Position numbers and translations under genes: made by a program
Source: Natronorubrum sediminis
GTDB lineage: Archaea > Halobacteriota > Halobacteria > Halobacteriales > Natrialbaceae
Assembly (NCBI RefSeq): GCF_900108095.1
Contig: NZ_FNWL01000001.1
Span: 1-64,000, forward strand
Length of the DNA: 64,000 nt
Reading direction: 5' to 3'
Notes under the pieces: generated by a model
What the model saw: the letters and a program-made list of their open reading frames with translations, nothing else
Told to the model about the DNA's origin: nothing
The model's database searches: none
Shown: positions 1-12,667 of the stretch, in pieces
How the letters are laid out: each line of letters opens with the position of its first letter
Position numbering within the stretch: position 1 is the first letter of the stretch

Positions 1-11
1 AGTATGAGTGA

Positions 12-131
12 AGGCGGCGAATCGGGGATCCCAGAGGCTCGCGCACTCCAGTACGTGCCGATACGCAGACGAGCTTATCTTCCGTGTTCGGGATGGGTAC
101 GGGAGGCACCTCGTCGCTCTGGCCGCCGTAA
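12..131 (-). rRNA. rrf: 5S ribosomal RNA
   Basis: Read on the minus strand, the sequence begins with GGCGGCC and ends in the complementary GCCGCC, forming the closing helix. In between lies the well conserved CCCGTACCCATCCCGAACAC segment of archaeal 5S rRNA. The length of about 120 nt fits the family. It is the last gene of the rRNA operon and follows the 23S gene by about 130 nt. Ends are estimated from the terminal helix and may be off by a few bases. Confidence 0.95.
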
Positions 132-184
132 TGCCGATCAACGGACTCGAACCGTCGCTAAACCGTAATCGGTGGCCTCTGACC

Positions 185-233
185 GTGTGTATGTGTAGTC
201 CAGTTTGCGTCCGGACCCGTTCTCCGCGTCACG
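185..233 (-). other. 23S pre-rRNA processing stem, 3' arm
   Basis: This stretch just downstream of 23S is an imperfect inverted repeat of 3211-3256 upstream of 23S. The shared cores are GTGTGTAYGTGTAGTCCAG and GGACCCGTTC, interrupted by short unpaired segments. Archaeal pre-rRNAs are cut at bulge-helix-bulge motifs in such stems by the tRNA-splicing endonuclease, so this is the likely excision site for pre-23S. The exact bulges were not modelled. Confidence 0.7.
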
Positions 234-261
234 GATCCAATGCGATAATGTATGACTGTGT

Positions 262-3169
<2,908 letters not shown>

Positions 3170-3210
3170 GTTCATCGGATCGGGATTACATCAAAGATGT
3201 AATCGTTAAG

Positions 3211-3256
3211 TGACCCGGGAACGGGTCCAGTGGACGCCTGGACTACACGTACACAC
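3211..3256 (-). other. 23S pre-rRNA processing stem, 5' arm
   Basis: This arm lies upstream of the 23S 5' end and pairs with 185-233. The pairing is long but interrupted, as expected for a bulge-helix-bulge. A smaller perfect hairpin (GATTACATC and its complement, 3183-3203) lies between this arm and the mature 5' end. Confidence 0.7.
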
Positions 3257-3403
3257 AGTCTCATCTGCACGCCGGTAGACGGCCGGCCTGCATTGACCCT
3301 TCCCAGCCACACTTGCGCGGGCTGGTGCATCGGTTCTGCTTCGGATTCAATCCTCGGGTCGTCTCCCACTTAAGGGACACGATCCGTGATTTCCTCCGAG
3401 TCA

Positions 3404-3475
3404 TGGACCCACAGGGATTCGAACCCTGGGCATCCTCCTTGCAAAGGAGGCACTCTACCACTGAGCTATGGGCCC
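3404..3475 (-). tRNA. tRNA-Ala (anticodon TGC)
   Basis: The minus strand reads GGGCCCATAGCTCAGTGG at the 5' end, has the anticodon loop CTTTGCAAG with TGC, and the T-loop GGTTCGAATCC. It ends in GGGTCCA with no encoded CCA. The 72-nt cloverleaf closes with a seven-pair acceptor stem GGGCCCA/TGGGTCC (one G-T pair). It lies in the 16S-23S spacer, the standard place for tRNA-Ala in euryarchaeal rRNA operons. Confidence 0.97.
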
Positions 3476-3510
3476 ACGTCCACCACTCGATGGTGGACAC
3501 GAGGTGAGTG

Positions 3511-3566
3511 TTAGCCTTGGTAGTTCTGAGGTGCTCGATCGGCCTAACGGTGGGCGATCGAACGTG
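3511..3566 (-). other. 16S pre-rRNA processing stem, 3' arm
   Basis: Located between 16S and tRNA-Ala, this segment is inverted-repeat partner to 5188-5246. The shared blocks are TTAGCCTTGGTAGTTC, GATCGG and ATCGAACGTG, with short loops between them. This is the pattern of the archaeal pre-16S excision stem. Confidence 0.7.
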
Positions 3567-3626
3567 AACTGCGTGACGGAAAACCGTCACGGCTTCTGGG
3601 CTGGGGCGACGCCCCAGTCCCGGTCT

Positions 3627-5101
<1,475 letters not shown>

Positions 5102-5110
5102 GCTATCTAA

Positions 5111-5134
5111 CTCCCAGCCCCAATGAGCTGGGAG
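5111..5134 (-). other. hairpin just upstream of 16S
   Basis: CTCCCAGC (5111-5118) and GCTGGGAG (5127-5134) form a perfect 8-bp stem with an 8-nt loop, ten bases before the mature 16S 5' end. It lies inside the region excised during pre-16S maturation. A role in folding or trimming is inference only. Confidence 0.5.
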
Positions 5135-5187
5135 GGCTAAATTTGGCGGTGAATGTCGTATCCAAGATACACACTCACACATGGGTC

Positions 5188-5246
5188 CACGTTCGATGTC
5201 CCCCAGATCGCCGACCGATCAAGCGACACCGAACTACCAAGGCTAA
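5188..5246 (-). other. 16S pre-rRNA processing stem, 5' arm
   Basis: This leader segment pairs with 3511-3566 across the whole 16S gene. It lies between the promoter cluster and the 16S 5' end, so every one of the four promoters would produce a transcript containing it. Confidence 0.7.
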
Positions 5247-5320
5247 CATCAAATCCCATCTATACGGCGGACCGCAGGGGTAGGATTCTCATTTCCTTCG
5301 GATCTACTCCTAAGCCATCC

Positions 5321-5341
5321 GGGGTACATAACCCCTTCGAA
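5321..5341 (-). promoter_or_regulatory. rRNA promoter, proximal copy
   Basis: The minus strand reads TTCGAAGGGGTTATGTACC, which matches the haloarchaeal rRNA promoter pattern of TTCGA, a few bases, then a TTATGTAC-type TATA element. Transcription would start about 25 bases further toward 16S. It is the nearest of four similar elements. Confidence 0.7.
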
Positions 5342-5407
5342 CCGGAGTGATCCGATCCGACGAGACGTCAAGCGCCTCGCCGATCACGTTAGTATCCAAA
5401 CGACCTC

Positions 5408-5426
5408 GTACATATAAGGGCGTCGG
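5408..5426 (-). promoter_or_regulatory. rRNA promoter, second copy
   Basis: The minus strand reads CCGACGCCCTTATATGTAC. The CGACG-CC-TTATATGT core is shared with the copy at 5491-5510, and the TTAT(AT)GTAC TATA-type element with the copies at 5321 and 5687. Direction is toward 16S. Confidence 0.7.
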
Positions 5427-5490
5427 ATCAAATCCACCGTCGGAAACCACATCCAACGGAGGGTTCCGCGTATACAGGAATAGACGACGA

Positions 5491-5510
5491 CCACATATAA
5501 GGGCGTCGTC
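5491..5510 (-). promoter_or_regulatory. rRNA promoter, third copy
   Basis: The minus strand reads GACGACGCCCTTATATGTGG. The core is nearly identical to the copy at 5408-5426, with about 83 bp between the two, which suggests tandem duplication of a promoter unit. Confidence 0.7.
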
Positions 5511-5686
5511 TCCGACGTCGATCGTCGAAGTGTATCACGGTGAATCCGAACACCCATCCGACGCTTCGGAGTGATCCGTATCGTCGAGACGAGGGCGGGA
5601 TACTATACCTACCTCCGTGCCGGGAAACGGCCGGAGGGGACGCGACGAAGTACGCCACGTCGTTCGCATTACTTTCGAAAGTCGGG

Positions 5687-5706
5687 TGTACACATAAGGC
5701 CGTCGT
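5687..5706 (-). promoter_or_regulatory. rRNA promoter, distal copy
   Basis: The minus strand reads ACGACGGCCTTATGTGTACA. It has the same GACG-GCC-TTATGTGTAC architecture, about 195 bp upstream of the third copy. Tandem promoters driving rRNA are established for several haloarchaea. The span 5247-5777 holds only these promoters and no gene that I can support. Confidence 0.65.
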
Positions 5707-5777
5707 CTCGAGTCGCGTCTGAGCCACGTTAGGCAGTGCCGTTAGGTAATCCGAAACAGTGTATCCGTATGGTATCG

Positions 5778-6404
5778 TTACTTGCGCTCAGGAGAGGTCT
5801 CGGTCGGGTTTTCGGGTGAAACGAGACTACGAATGAATCGAAAGCTTCCGACGAGAACCTCTCGAAGGACTGGTGCACCATCGTACAGCCAGAGCAATGC
5901 GGCACCAGAAGCCATCCCAATCTGGATCCACATGTACGTCGAGAGGTCGCCCGCGAGCAGTTCCGACTGATACTGAGAGAACAGTAGAAAGAACTGCTCG
6001 AGGAAGTTCCGACTGTGGCCGTGTGAGCCAGTTGTCTCGACGGGCCAATACATTAGTTCGGGTTGATAGACCCCTTCGCGGACGTACGCGTCGACGACAT
6101 CGGACGGAAGGTGAAGGAGATACCCGAGACCGAACGCGAGCCCAGTCCGCGGGCGGCCGAGTGAATGCGCAACGATTCCGACGAAGAGAGACAGGGGCAC
6201 CGCGAAAAAGATCGAGTGGCCAAGCGCGTACCCACTGTCGAAGATGCCGTACTCCCAGGCGAGTGGTTTATCGATGAGATCCGGGAGGACAGAAGCGAAG
6301 ACGACGGCGAACGCCTCGAGTCCGCCGGGCGAATCGCGATAGACCGTGTGACAGAACAGCGAGTAGGCGAGATATCCAACGATAGCGTGTTCCCATGGCC
6401 ACAT
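5778..6404 (-). CDS. membrane-bound metal-dependent hydrolase-like protein (YdjM/DUF457 type)
   Basis: The 208-residue product starts MWPWEHAIVGYLAYSL and has about five hydrophobic segments. Conserved polar spots inside the membrane region are DLIDKP (about residues 42-47), GHS (about 62) and HLPSD (about 98), the pattern of the membrane hydrolase family named after YdjM. In that family, His and Asp residues are thought to bind metal, but the substrate is unknown. The tail is hydrophilic. It lies directly behind the rRNA promoter region and points the same way as the rRNA. The functional call is family-level only. Confidence 0.75.
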   Translation of the reverse strand: MWPWEHAIVGYLAYSLFCHTVYRDSPGGLEAFAVVFASVLPDLIDKPLAWEYGIFDSGYALGHSIFFAVPLSLFVGIVAHSLGRPRTGLAFGLGYLLHLPSDVVDAYVREGVYQPELMYWPVETTGSHGHSRNFLEQFFLLFSQYQSELLAGDLSTYMWIQIGMASGAALLWLYDGAPVLREVLVGSFRFIRSLVSPENPTETSPERK

Positions 6405-6663
6405 ACGTTGGGCGTACGGTGGACGATGGATAGTTATGGAGCGCCTGTATCCACTTTCGGTCGGGAACTCGTATTCGTTGTGGAGTTCAGGCGCACCTGG
6501 ACCAGAACGGAGGTGTTGGCGCTCGACAGTGGCGGTTCGAGAGTCCGGAGAATCGTACGGGTCGAATATAGAGGACGGAAGATGGAGGTGGAAGCGTGAA
6601 GGTGCCAGCGTGCGAGAGTCGGCGACCGATACGATTTAGCGGCGAGCGAGCGATGGGTGAGAC

Positions 6664-6885
6664 ATGGACCGAGAAGGATTCGTCAGGCTCGCGATAATCG
6701 GGATCGGACTCGTCATCTTGAGCTTTTTCGTCCGCGGGTTCAGCCAGCTCGCGCTCGGTCGGGGTATCGCGGAGATGCTACAAGCACCGTTCGCGCTCGT
6801 TGGATTTTGCATCGTCGTCTATTTGTTCATCAGGGCGACACTCGACGCTGTCGGGATCTGGGAAGTCGAAAATCCGGACGCGTAA
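6664..6885 (+). CDS. small two-helix membrane protein, unknown function
   Basis: This 73-residue protein has two clear hydrophobic helices (about residues 10-30 and 38-60) and a charged C-terminus ending EVENPDA. I do not recognise a family with known function; the length and layout are common among conserved haloarchaeal small membrane proteins. It starts at an ATG following GAGAC and ends 90 bp before hisD. The 260 bp before it (6405-6663) shows no convincing gene. Confidence 0.6.
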   Translation: MDREGFVRLAIIGIGLVILSFFVRGFSQLALGRGIAEMLQAPFALVGFCIVVYLFIRATLDAVGIWEVENPDA

Positions 6886-6975
6886 CCGTTCACGAAGAGG
6901 ATTCTGTATGACTCGCCTCGAGCGTGACGTCACCGGAAGGAAACCGTTTTTCGCACACCGACCGAACGCGTGGGT

Positions 6976-8256
6976 ATGACAGCACTTGTGCGGTCACTTG
7001 CCGACCTCGGTCCGGCAGACCGTAATGCGTTTTTCGAGCGGGACGCCGGAATCGAGGCGATCAGCGGTGACGTGGAAGAGATCGTCTCTCGCGTGCACGA
7101 GGAAGGCGACGTTGCCGTCCGAGAGTTTACGAGTGAGTTCGACGACGTCGAACTCGGAAACATCGAAATCACTGACGCGTGCGAGCGCGCGTACGAAGAC
7201 CTCGAGCCAGATCTTCGAGAGGCGATCGAAGCGGCCGCGAGTAACGTGAAAGCGTTCCACGAAACCCAGTTACCAGCGGACTGGCGAGAAGAGGCGAGTC
7301 CTGGTCGAGAGCTCGGGCGTCGGTTTCGACCGATCGACCGCGTTGGTGTCTACGTTCCAGGAGGATCAGCCGCGTATCCCTCAAGTGCGATCATGGGCGT
7401 CGTTCCGGCGGTCGTCGCCGGTGTCGAACACGTCGCGGTCGTCACGCCCCCAGCCGACGAACTCAATCCCGTGACGCTGGCAGCGATCCACGTCGCAGGC
7501 GCAGATGCAGTGTACAGCGTCGGTGGGGCGCAGGCAATCGCCGGTCTCGCTTACGGGACGGAATCCATCACGCGCGTACAGAAGATCGTTGGCCCGGGGA
7601 ACAAGTGGGTCACGGCGGCAAAAGCCGTGGTACGCGGTGACGTCGAAATCGACTTCCTTGCGGGACCGAGCGAGGTCGTCGTCGTCGCAGACGAGACGGC
7701 AGATCCCGAACTCGTCGCCGCGGAACTGGTCGCACAGGCCGAACACGACCCGAACGCCTCCGTCGTCGCAGTCACAGCCGACGAAGACCTCGCTACTGCA
7801 ATTCAGACTGCAGTCGAGGAGCAGGCCGACGCGCGTGAGCGCGGGGATGTAATTCGGGACGCCCTCGAGAACGACGCCAGTGGTATCCTCGTGGCCAGAT
7901 CGATGAGCGAGGCGATTCTCTTTACCGAGGAGTACGCCCCCGAACACCTCTCGATTATGGCTGACGACGACGAGGCAGTCCTCGAGCGAATCGACAGCGC
8001 GGGGAGCGTCTTTCTCGGGCCGAACACGCCGGTCGCTGCAGGAGATTACGCGAGCGGGACGAACCACGTCCTCCCGACGAACGGCGGCGCGCGCGTGACG
8101 GGCGGGCTTTCGACCGAGACCTTCCTCCGGTCGACGACGGTCCAACGACTCTCTCGAGAGGGACTCACGGATATCAGCGAGACGGTTACGACCCTTGCAA
8201 CGGCAGAAGGGCTCGAGGCTCACGCGGAGAGCGTCCGAAAGCGACTCGAGAAGTAA
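6976..8256 (+). CDS. hisD: histidinol dehydrogenase
   Basis: The protein catalyses the last two steps of histidine synthesis, histidinol to histidine, using two NAD+. The 426-residue product has the family motifs VGPGNKWVTAAK (nucleotide-binding region), DFLAGPSEVVVVAD, and the catalytic EEYAPEHLSI segment with the Glu-His pair, followed by the C-terminal THVLPT-like segment (here NHVLPTNGGARV). I chose the ATG at 6976 (MTALVRSL); a GTG two codons upstream is possible. No other his genes are adjacent, so it stands alone as is common in haloarchaea. Confidence 0.96.
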   Translation: MTALVRSLADLGPADRNAFFERDAGIEAISGDVEEIVSRVHEEGDVAVREFTSEFDDVELGNIEITDACERAYEDLEPDLREAIEAAASNVKAFHETQLPADWREEASPGRELGRRFRPIDRVGVYVPGGSAAYPSSAIMGVVPAVVAGVEHVAVVTPPADELNPVTLAAIHVAGADAVYSVGGAQAIAGLAYGTESITRVQKIVGPGNKWVTAAKAVVRGDVEIDFLAGPSEVVVVADETADPELVAAELVAQAEHDPNASVVAVTADEDLATAIQTAVEEQADARERGDVIRDALENDASGILVARSMSEAILFTEEYAPEHLSIMADDDEAVLERIDSAGSVFLGPNTPVAAGDYASGTNHVLPTNGGARVTGGLSTETFLRSTTVQRLSREGLTDISETVTTLATAEGLEAHAESVRKRLEK

Positions 8257-8331
8257 GCAAATCGGCTCGAGTGAAACGGGATGTGATTGTAACCTAGTTT
8301 TAGGGTCTTCGACGACGTAGGTAACTGCATA

Positions 8332-8574
8332 ATGCCACGGCAGGAGTGTGAGAGCGAGCCAATGGTCGATCCAACCGACAGACGAGTGCTCGAGCGAAAT
8401 TACGATTACGCACAGAAGAACGTGCGGCTCCTCTCGATGTGGTACGAGTGTGAGCCAAAACGAATGCTCGAGTTACTGGCCGAGTACGACATCGAACTGT
8501 CTCGAAACGATAAACGCCAGTTTGGTCCGTACTACCAGTCGGTACAGCAGTGGGCGAACACGTACGGCGAGTAA
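8332..8574 (+). CDS. conserved haloarchaeal protein, unknown function
   Basis: The product is 80 residues, soluble and charged. An aromatic-rich core contains YDYAQKNVRLLSMWYECEP, and later GPYYQSVQQW. The start may instead be the in-frame ATG at 8362 (MVDPTDRRVLERN), because the first ten residues look less conserved in character. I recognise no domain. It lies between hisD and the iscA-like gene, all on the plus strand, with about 75 bp on each side. Confidence 0.6.
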   Translation: MPRQECESEPMVDPTDRRVLERNYDYAQKNVRLLSMWYECEPKRMLELLAEYDIELSRNDKRQFGPYYQSVQQWANTYGE

Positions 8575-8658
8575 CGGTCGAAACCGCCGATCGAGTGCTG
8601 TGCGTGTCGCGTCACGAATGGCGTCACAGTTAACATCGTTGCGACGGAAGGGATGCAT

Positions 8659-9033
8659 ATGAGCACGGACAGTATGGAAGGTGGCAACACGAAGACACAC
8701 CCGGAGATCGAAGTAACGGAGATTGCGGCCGAACAGGCGCTGTCGCTGCTCGACAGTGAGGATCTCGACGCGACGGAAGCCGGACTTCGCCTCTTCGTCC
8801 AACAGGGCGGGTGTGCTGGCCTCTCCTACGGGATGCGCTTCGACGATTCACCGGACGACGACGATACGATCTACAACCATCACGACCTTCGGGTCTTCGT
8901 CGACCCGGCTAGCCTGAAATACATCGAGGGGAGCATCCTCGACTACGAAACTGGTCTTCAGGCAGAAGGGTTCCACGTCGAGAACCCGAACGTCGTCAGC
9001 GAGTGTGGCTGTGGAGAGTCGTTCCGAACGTAA
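8659..9033 (+). CDS. IscA/HesB-type iron-sulfur cluster assembly protein
   Basis: A-type carriers deliver iron-sulfur clusters to apoproteins. The 124-residue product has the family fold with the first ligand Cys in QQGGCAGLSYGM and the C-terminal pair in SECGCGESF, giving the three conserved cysteines. The loop DSPDDDD is a halophilic acidic expansion. The chosen ATG at 8659 follows GGAAGGG by seven bases; an ATG at 8653 and one at 8674 are also in frame. No other suf/isc genes are adjacent. Confidence 0.9.
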   Translation: MSTDSMEGGNTKTHPEIEVTEIAAEQALSLLDSEDLDATEAGLRLFVQQGGCAGLSYGMRFDDSPDDDDTIYNHHDLRVFVDPASLKYIEGSILDYETGLQAEGFHVENPNVVSECGCGESFRT

Positions 9034-9138
9034 CGTCGGCGTCCGCCTCCCGTCCGTTCTTCAAGAGACGTTTTCGGCCCCGATTCTCGAGACGACGAGT
9101 GACTGCGCTCACGAAACGGAAGGAAACGGAGTGAGTGC

Positions 9139-9339
9139 TCACTCCTCGAGTCTGAACGCGACGGTCACTTCTGCTTGATACTCGCGGTCGTCCGCGCTCG
9201 CGACTTCGACGCCGAGTTCGTCGACTTCGACCCAGTGGACGTTCTCGAGCGTCTCTTCGGCGCGGGTGATCGCGTCGTCGGCCGCGTCGTCGAAGCTTTC
9301 GGTGCTGGTTCCGATCAGGGTGATTTTCTTGAAGACCAT
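9139..9339 (-). CDS. dodecin (flavin-binding dodecamer)
   Basis: Dodecins are tiny proteins that assemble into hollow dodecamers and bind flavins; the Halobacterium salinarum dodecin is the best studied. The 66-residue product [19 protein letters not shown] has the typical short N-terminal strand and helix. The [13 protein letters not shown] segment carries the Trp that stacks on the flavin ring, and the C-terminal strand is [15 protein letters not shown] longer open frame upstream of the ATG at 9339 overlaps the aminotransferase start and is not part of the gene. It is oriented opposite to its neighbours. Confidence 0.93.
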   Translation of the reverse strand: MVFKKITLIGTSTESFDDAADDAITRAEETLENVHWVEVDELGVEVASADDREYQAEVTVAFRLEE

Positions 9340-9499
9340 CGCCTGTCTTTGTACACCGTCCTCAGCCTTCAATATGTGGCTCGTGAGCGCAAGAGTCACG
9401 CTGTTCGCACAGTGCAATCGCCAAAGACAGTGTGGACTCGCGTGTGGATGCCGTGGCGATGCGTGAACGTTTTTGAGGGTTCCGCTCCCACTGGGTACC

Positions 9500-10702
9500 A
9501 TGTCAGATGCTGACGAGGCGATAGACGTCGCGGAGATAGCTGAGTTGACACCACCGGATCGGACGCTGATGGGGCCAGGGCCGAGCGATGTCCACCCACG
9601 CGTGCTGCGAGCGATGAGCACGCCGCTCGTGGGCCACCTCGATCCCTCGTTCGTCGAGATCATGGACGAGGTGCAGGAACTCCTTCGCTACACGTTCAGA
9701 ACCGACAATCAGTGGACGATCCCGGTTTCCGGAACCGGTTCCGCGGCCATGGAAGCTGCCATCGGGAACGTCGTCGAACCAGGAGACACCATGCTCGTAC
9801 CGACGAACGGCTACTTCGGCGGGCGAATGGCGTCGATGGCGCGTCGCGCCGGCGGCGAGGTCGTCGAGGTCGACGCGCCGTGGGGCGAACCCCTCGAGCC
9901 TGCCGACGTTTCCGACGCGTTGGCAGCACACGACCCCGATGTCTTTGGTTTCGTTCACGCGGAGACGAGTACGGGCGTCCTCCAGCCTGACGTCCCCGAA
10001 CTCACCGCGGCGGCCCACGATCACGACGCGCTCGTCATCGCCGACACCGTCACCTCGATCGGCGGCGTCGAGTTGCGGGTCGACGAGTGGGACATCGACG
10101 TGGCCTACGCGGGGCCACAGAAGTGTCTCTCCTGTCCACCCGGCGCGAGTCCGCTCACGCTCTCCGACGAGGCCATGGAGAAGGTCCTCTCGCGCGAGGA
10201 AGATCCGCGCTCGTGGTACCTCGATCTCTCCCTGCTCGAGGGCTACTGGGGGAACGAACGCGCGTACCACCACACGGCACCGATCACGAACGTCTACGCG
10301 ATCCGCGAGGCGCTGCGACTTGTCGCCGAGGAAGGAATCGAACAGCGCTGGGCGCGCCACGAGCGACTCGCCGGCGCGTTGAAAGCGGGCGCAGAAGGAA
10401 TGGGACTCGAGATGAACGCACCCGAGGAGTACTGGCTTCCGAGTCTCAACGCCGTCCGCGTTCCAGACGGAATCGACGACGGGGAGGTCTGTTCGGAACT
10501 CATCGACCGCTACGACCTCGAGGTTGCGGGTGGATTGGGAGACCTCGCCGGCGAAATCTTCCGCATCGGTTGTATGGGCCACTCCGCACGGCCGGAGAAC
10601 GTCATCTACGTCGTGACGGCACTGGGTGACATCCTCGAGTCGATGGGAGCGGACGTCGATCCCGGTGCGGGCGTCTCTGCGACGCGAAACGCACTCGAGT
10701 AA
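9500..10702 (+). CDS. class V aminotransferase (alanine-glyoxylate / serine-pyruvate type)
   Basis: This 400-residue PLP enzyme begins near the family signature [18 protein letters not shown]. The central region has [11 protein letters not shown], the [11 protein letters not shown] segment, the [11 protein letters not shown] segment containing the PLP-binding Asp, and [12 protein letters not shown] with the Schiff-base Lys. The C-terminal part includes FRIGCMGHS. Relatives transaminate alanine, serine or aspartate with glyoxylate or pyruvate; haloarchaeal versions are often named serine-pyruvate transaminase, and the true substrate cannot be told here. The ATG at 9500 was chosen over a TTG at 9473 that adds nine unrelated residues. 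Confidence 0.92.
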   Translation: MSDADEAIDVAEIAELTPPDRTLMGPGPSDVHPRVLRAMSTPLVGHLDPSFVEIMDEVQELLRYTFRTDNQWTIPVSGTGSAAMEAAIGNVVEPGDTMLVPTNGYFGGRMASMARRAGGEVVEVDAPWGEPLEPADVSDALAAHDPDVFGFVHAETSTGVLQPDVPELTAAAHDHDALVIADTVTSIGGVELRVDEWDIDVAYAGPQKCLSCPPGASPLTLSDEAMEKVLSREEDPRSWYLDLSLLEGYWGNERAYHHTAPITNVYAIREALRLVAEEGIEQRWARHERLAGALKAGAEGMGLEMNAPEEYWLPSLNAVRVPDGIDDGEVCSELIDRYDLEVAGGLGDLAGEIFRIGCMGHSARPENVIYVVTALGDILESMGADVDPGAGVSATRNALE

Positions 10703-10759
10703 CGACGCGGTCGCTACTTTTCCGGACGGTGGGTTCTCGAAAAGAGGGTCGTGATCGGT

Positions 10760-11065
10760 TTATGCAGTCGCGCGTGGGCCCGGCGGGGCGCGTTCGACCT
10801 GATAGTCGTCGCCGTCGACGACAATGATGGCCCACTCGTATTCAGGGCTGCGACGCCGAAGTTCGGTCTCGAGTTCGTCTACGTCCTCTGGTTGTGCAAC
10901 ATAACAGTGGAACTGTCCGGATTCGTCTGACAGTTCTGCTGTCTCGAGGACGGTATTGACGTGGACGACCTTCCATTCGCGTTCGGCACGGAACGTCGGG
11001 CCGTTTCCTTCGACGCTGTATCCAAGTTCAGCGAATATCGACCTGGCCTGCTCGACGAGTCGCAT
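10760..11065 (-). CDS. conserved haloarchaeal protein, unknown function
   Basis: The product is about 101 residues and soluble. It has an alternating strand/helix pattern (MRLVEQARSIFAELGYSV, then EWKVVHVNTV, FHCYVAQPEDVDELETEL, YEWAIIVVDGDDYQVE) that suggests a small alpha/beta fold. I recall similar proteins as haloarchaeal domains of unknown function. The ATG at 11065 is preferred because a TATA-like CTATACGA lies about 20-25 bases upstream on the minus strand, fitting a leaderless mRNA; an ATG at 11080 is also in frame. The stretch 11066-11303 upstream has no gene. Confidence 0.65.
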   Translation of the reverse strand: MRLVEQARSIFAELGYSVEGNGPTFRAEREWKVVHVNTVLETAELSDESGQFHCYVAQPEDVDELETELRRRSPEYEWAIIVVDGDDYQVERAPPGPRATA

Positions 11066-11303
11066 GTTAACAGGACCCATTCGTATAGACAGTCGTTGGC
11101 ATACACCATAAGTGTTGGTCCGACACGAGAACTCGGCTGTACGTTCGGATTGTCGATAGAATCAGCGAGTAGTGGTGATAAATCACGACGGAATCGGTCA
11201 ATTTGGTGTGTGGACGTCACCGGCCCGTCGACAATGTGGGGCGACTTTCGCGGCGGCGAACTGACCACGAGAACTGGAGACGAGTATCGAGTGTCGAACA
11301 CGG

Positions 11304-11543
11304 TCACTCGTGGGCGGCGTCCCACTCGGTCGGTTTGCGGAAGTTTCCACACTGGTTGCACTTAATTCGGCCCATCGAATCCATCGCGTTGTCGAAGCTC
11401 TCGCAGTTCGAACAGTACCAGCCGTATCGACTCTCAGCCGCTCGAGATTCGTAGGCCACGAGAAATGGCCCCTTCGAACCGCGATCGCCATCCGTCTGTG
11501 ACACGTAGACGGTCGTTCCGTCGTCGGTGGACAGTGACTGCAT
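11304..11543 (-). CDS. small zinc-ribbon protein (DUF5816-like)
   Basis: This 79-residue protein has two CxxC knuckles, CSNCESF and CNQCGNF, 18 residues apart, and ends RKPTEWDAAHE. The spacing fits a single zinc ribbon. The pattern GWYCSNCES...MGRIKCNQCGN resembles a haloarchaeal family of unknown function. The start MQSLSTDDG was chosen at 11543; the open frame extends upstream but that part is low-quality coding. Its role is unknown; zinc ribbons of this size often mediate nucleic-acid or protein contacts. Confidence 0.7.
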   Translation of the reverse strand: MQSLSTDDGTTVYVSQTDGDRGSKGPFLVAYESRAAESRYGWYCSNCESFDNAMDSMGRIKCNQCGNFRKPTEWDAAHE

Positions 11544-11695
11544 GCACGCACCTACCGTCGCTCGGGGTAAATGACTGTCTGTCCGGTCGCGAAACTCGTT
11601 TCCAAAATGACCGTCCGCCAGGGCGTGACAATTGTGCACACCCGTGACTGTCCGCACTGAAAGGTTTACCCGGTGGCGAACCGTTCGGGTGAATA

Positions 11696-12106
11696 ATGTC
11701 GCTGGTCGTGGTTCCCGTTCGGTATCCACTGTCGAAGCACTCGCGTCGAACGCTCGAGCGCGCAATCACCGTTGCGCGCGAGCGCGACGCGGCGTTGACG
11801 GTTCTCCACGTCGATCTCTATCAGAACGGGAAGAAAGTCACGAGAATCGATCTCAAGAACGCTGTCGAGCGCGAATTCGGGCGTCTCGAGAACGTACGCT
11901 ACGTCGTGCGGACCGGGTTTTTGGTCGAGGAGAGCATTCTCGACGAGGTGGCAGCGGAGGAAGCGGACGCGGTCGTCATCGGCAGTCGACAGGCGAGTCG
12001 CCTTCGCCGGATTTTCCGCCGGTTCACCGACAATCCGAACATCGACCAATACCTTCGCACACACCTCGAGTGTGAGATTATCACCGTCGAGAGTGCGCGC
12101 GCCTGA
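11696..12106 (+). CDS. universal stress protein family (UspA-like)
   Basis: The 136-residue product has the alpha/beta Usp fold: strand SLVVVPVRYPLSKHSRR, middle strand ALTVLHVDL, and the C-terminal DAVVIGSRQASRLRRIFRR. The ATP-binding G-x2-G-x9-G(S/T) motif is not intact here, since IGSRQASRLRR lacks the second and third glycines, so it may be a non-ATP-binding type. It is convergent with the next Usp gene; GCGC-TAAA-GCGC (12107-12118) between them could form a short hairpin at the shared 3' ends. Confidence 0.8.
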   Translation: MSLVVVPVRYPLSKHSRRTLERAITVARERDAALTVLHVDLYQNGKKVTRIDLKNAVEREFGRLENVRYVVRTGFLVEESILDEVAAEEADAVVIGSRQASRLRRIFRRFTDNPNIDQYLRTHLECEIITVESARA

Positions 12107-12118
12107 GCGCTAAAGCGC
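12107..12118. terminator. short hairpin between two convergent genes
   Basis: GCGC-TAAA-GCGC lies directly after the stop of the plus-strand Usp gene and about 20 bases past the stop of the minus-strand Usp gene. The stem is only 4 bp and there is no long T run on either side, so a terminator role is tentative. Confidence 0.25.
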
Positions 12119-12136
12119 GATTAGAAACCCGTCGAC

Positions 12137-12580
12137 TCACGCTGTGGTTCCCGCATTCCGGACGACGAAAACTGGAATTTCTGCGTTATCGACGACGCGT
12201 TCGGACACGCTTCCGAGAGACGTTACCTTTTCTCGCGCACTCTTGCCGCGCGTTCCGATCACGATCAGGTCGATATCGTGATCGTCTGTATATTCGAGGA
12301 TCGTTTTCGATGGCGTCCCCTTGTGAACGTCGCGTGCCGTCTCGAGACCGCGTTCTGTGGCGGCGTCTGTGACGGCAGTAACGGCTTCGCGACCTTCGTC
12401 CTCGAGTGAGCGCTCGAGGTCGGCCCCAGTTTCCTCGGTCGCCGCTGCGGTGATACGACTGTCGACGACGTACAGCGCGTGGACCGTTGCATCGTTGTCT
12501 TCGGCGATAGCAAGTCCGTGCTCGAGCGTTTCGTCGGTCGTTTCGCTCCCGTCCGTCGGAATGAGAATGTCGTCGTACAT
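12137..12580 (-). CDS. universal stress protein, ATP-binding type
   Basis: The 147-residue product starts MYDDILIPTDGSETTDETLE, the standard Usp opening. It has the central strand ATVHALYVVDSR and the nucleotide-binding loop IGTRGKSAREKVTSLGSVSE, which satisfies the G-x2-G-x9-G(S/T) pattern apart from one spacing difference. Usp proteins accumulate under stress; the exact function is unknown. It lies between another Usp gene and the mechanosensitive channel gene, fitting a stress or osmotic-response neighbourhood. Confidence 0.9.
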   Translation of the reverse strand: MYDDILIPTDGSETTDETLEHGLAIAEDNDATVHALYVVDSRITAAATEETGADLERSLEDEGREAVTAVTDAATERGLETARDVHKGTPSKTILEYTDDHDIDLIVIGTRGKSAREKVTSLGSVSERVVDNAEIPVFVVRNAGTTA

Positions 12581-12667
12581 CGCTGTGCTAGTACGTGACT
12601 TCGTGACAAGACGGGATAAAAGACTACCACGATTTCGGCGGATGGAAAGTACAGACGGACTGATGGA

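Noticed and set aside
5540..5722. Short plus-strand frame within the rRNA promoter region
   Set aside because: It overlaps conserved promoter elements and its translation shows no haloarchaeal protein character.
7381..8223. 280-codon minus-strand frame opposite hisD
   Set aside because: It is an Arg/Val/Asp-rich shadow caused by high GC at third positions; hisD is certain on the other strand.
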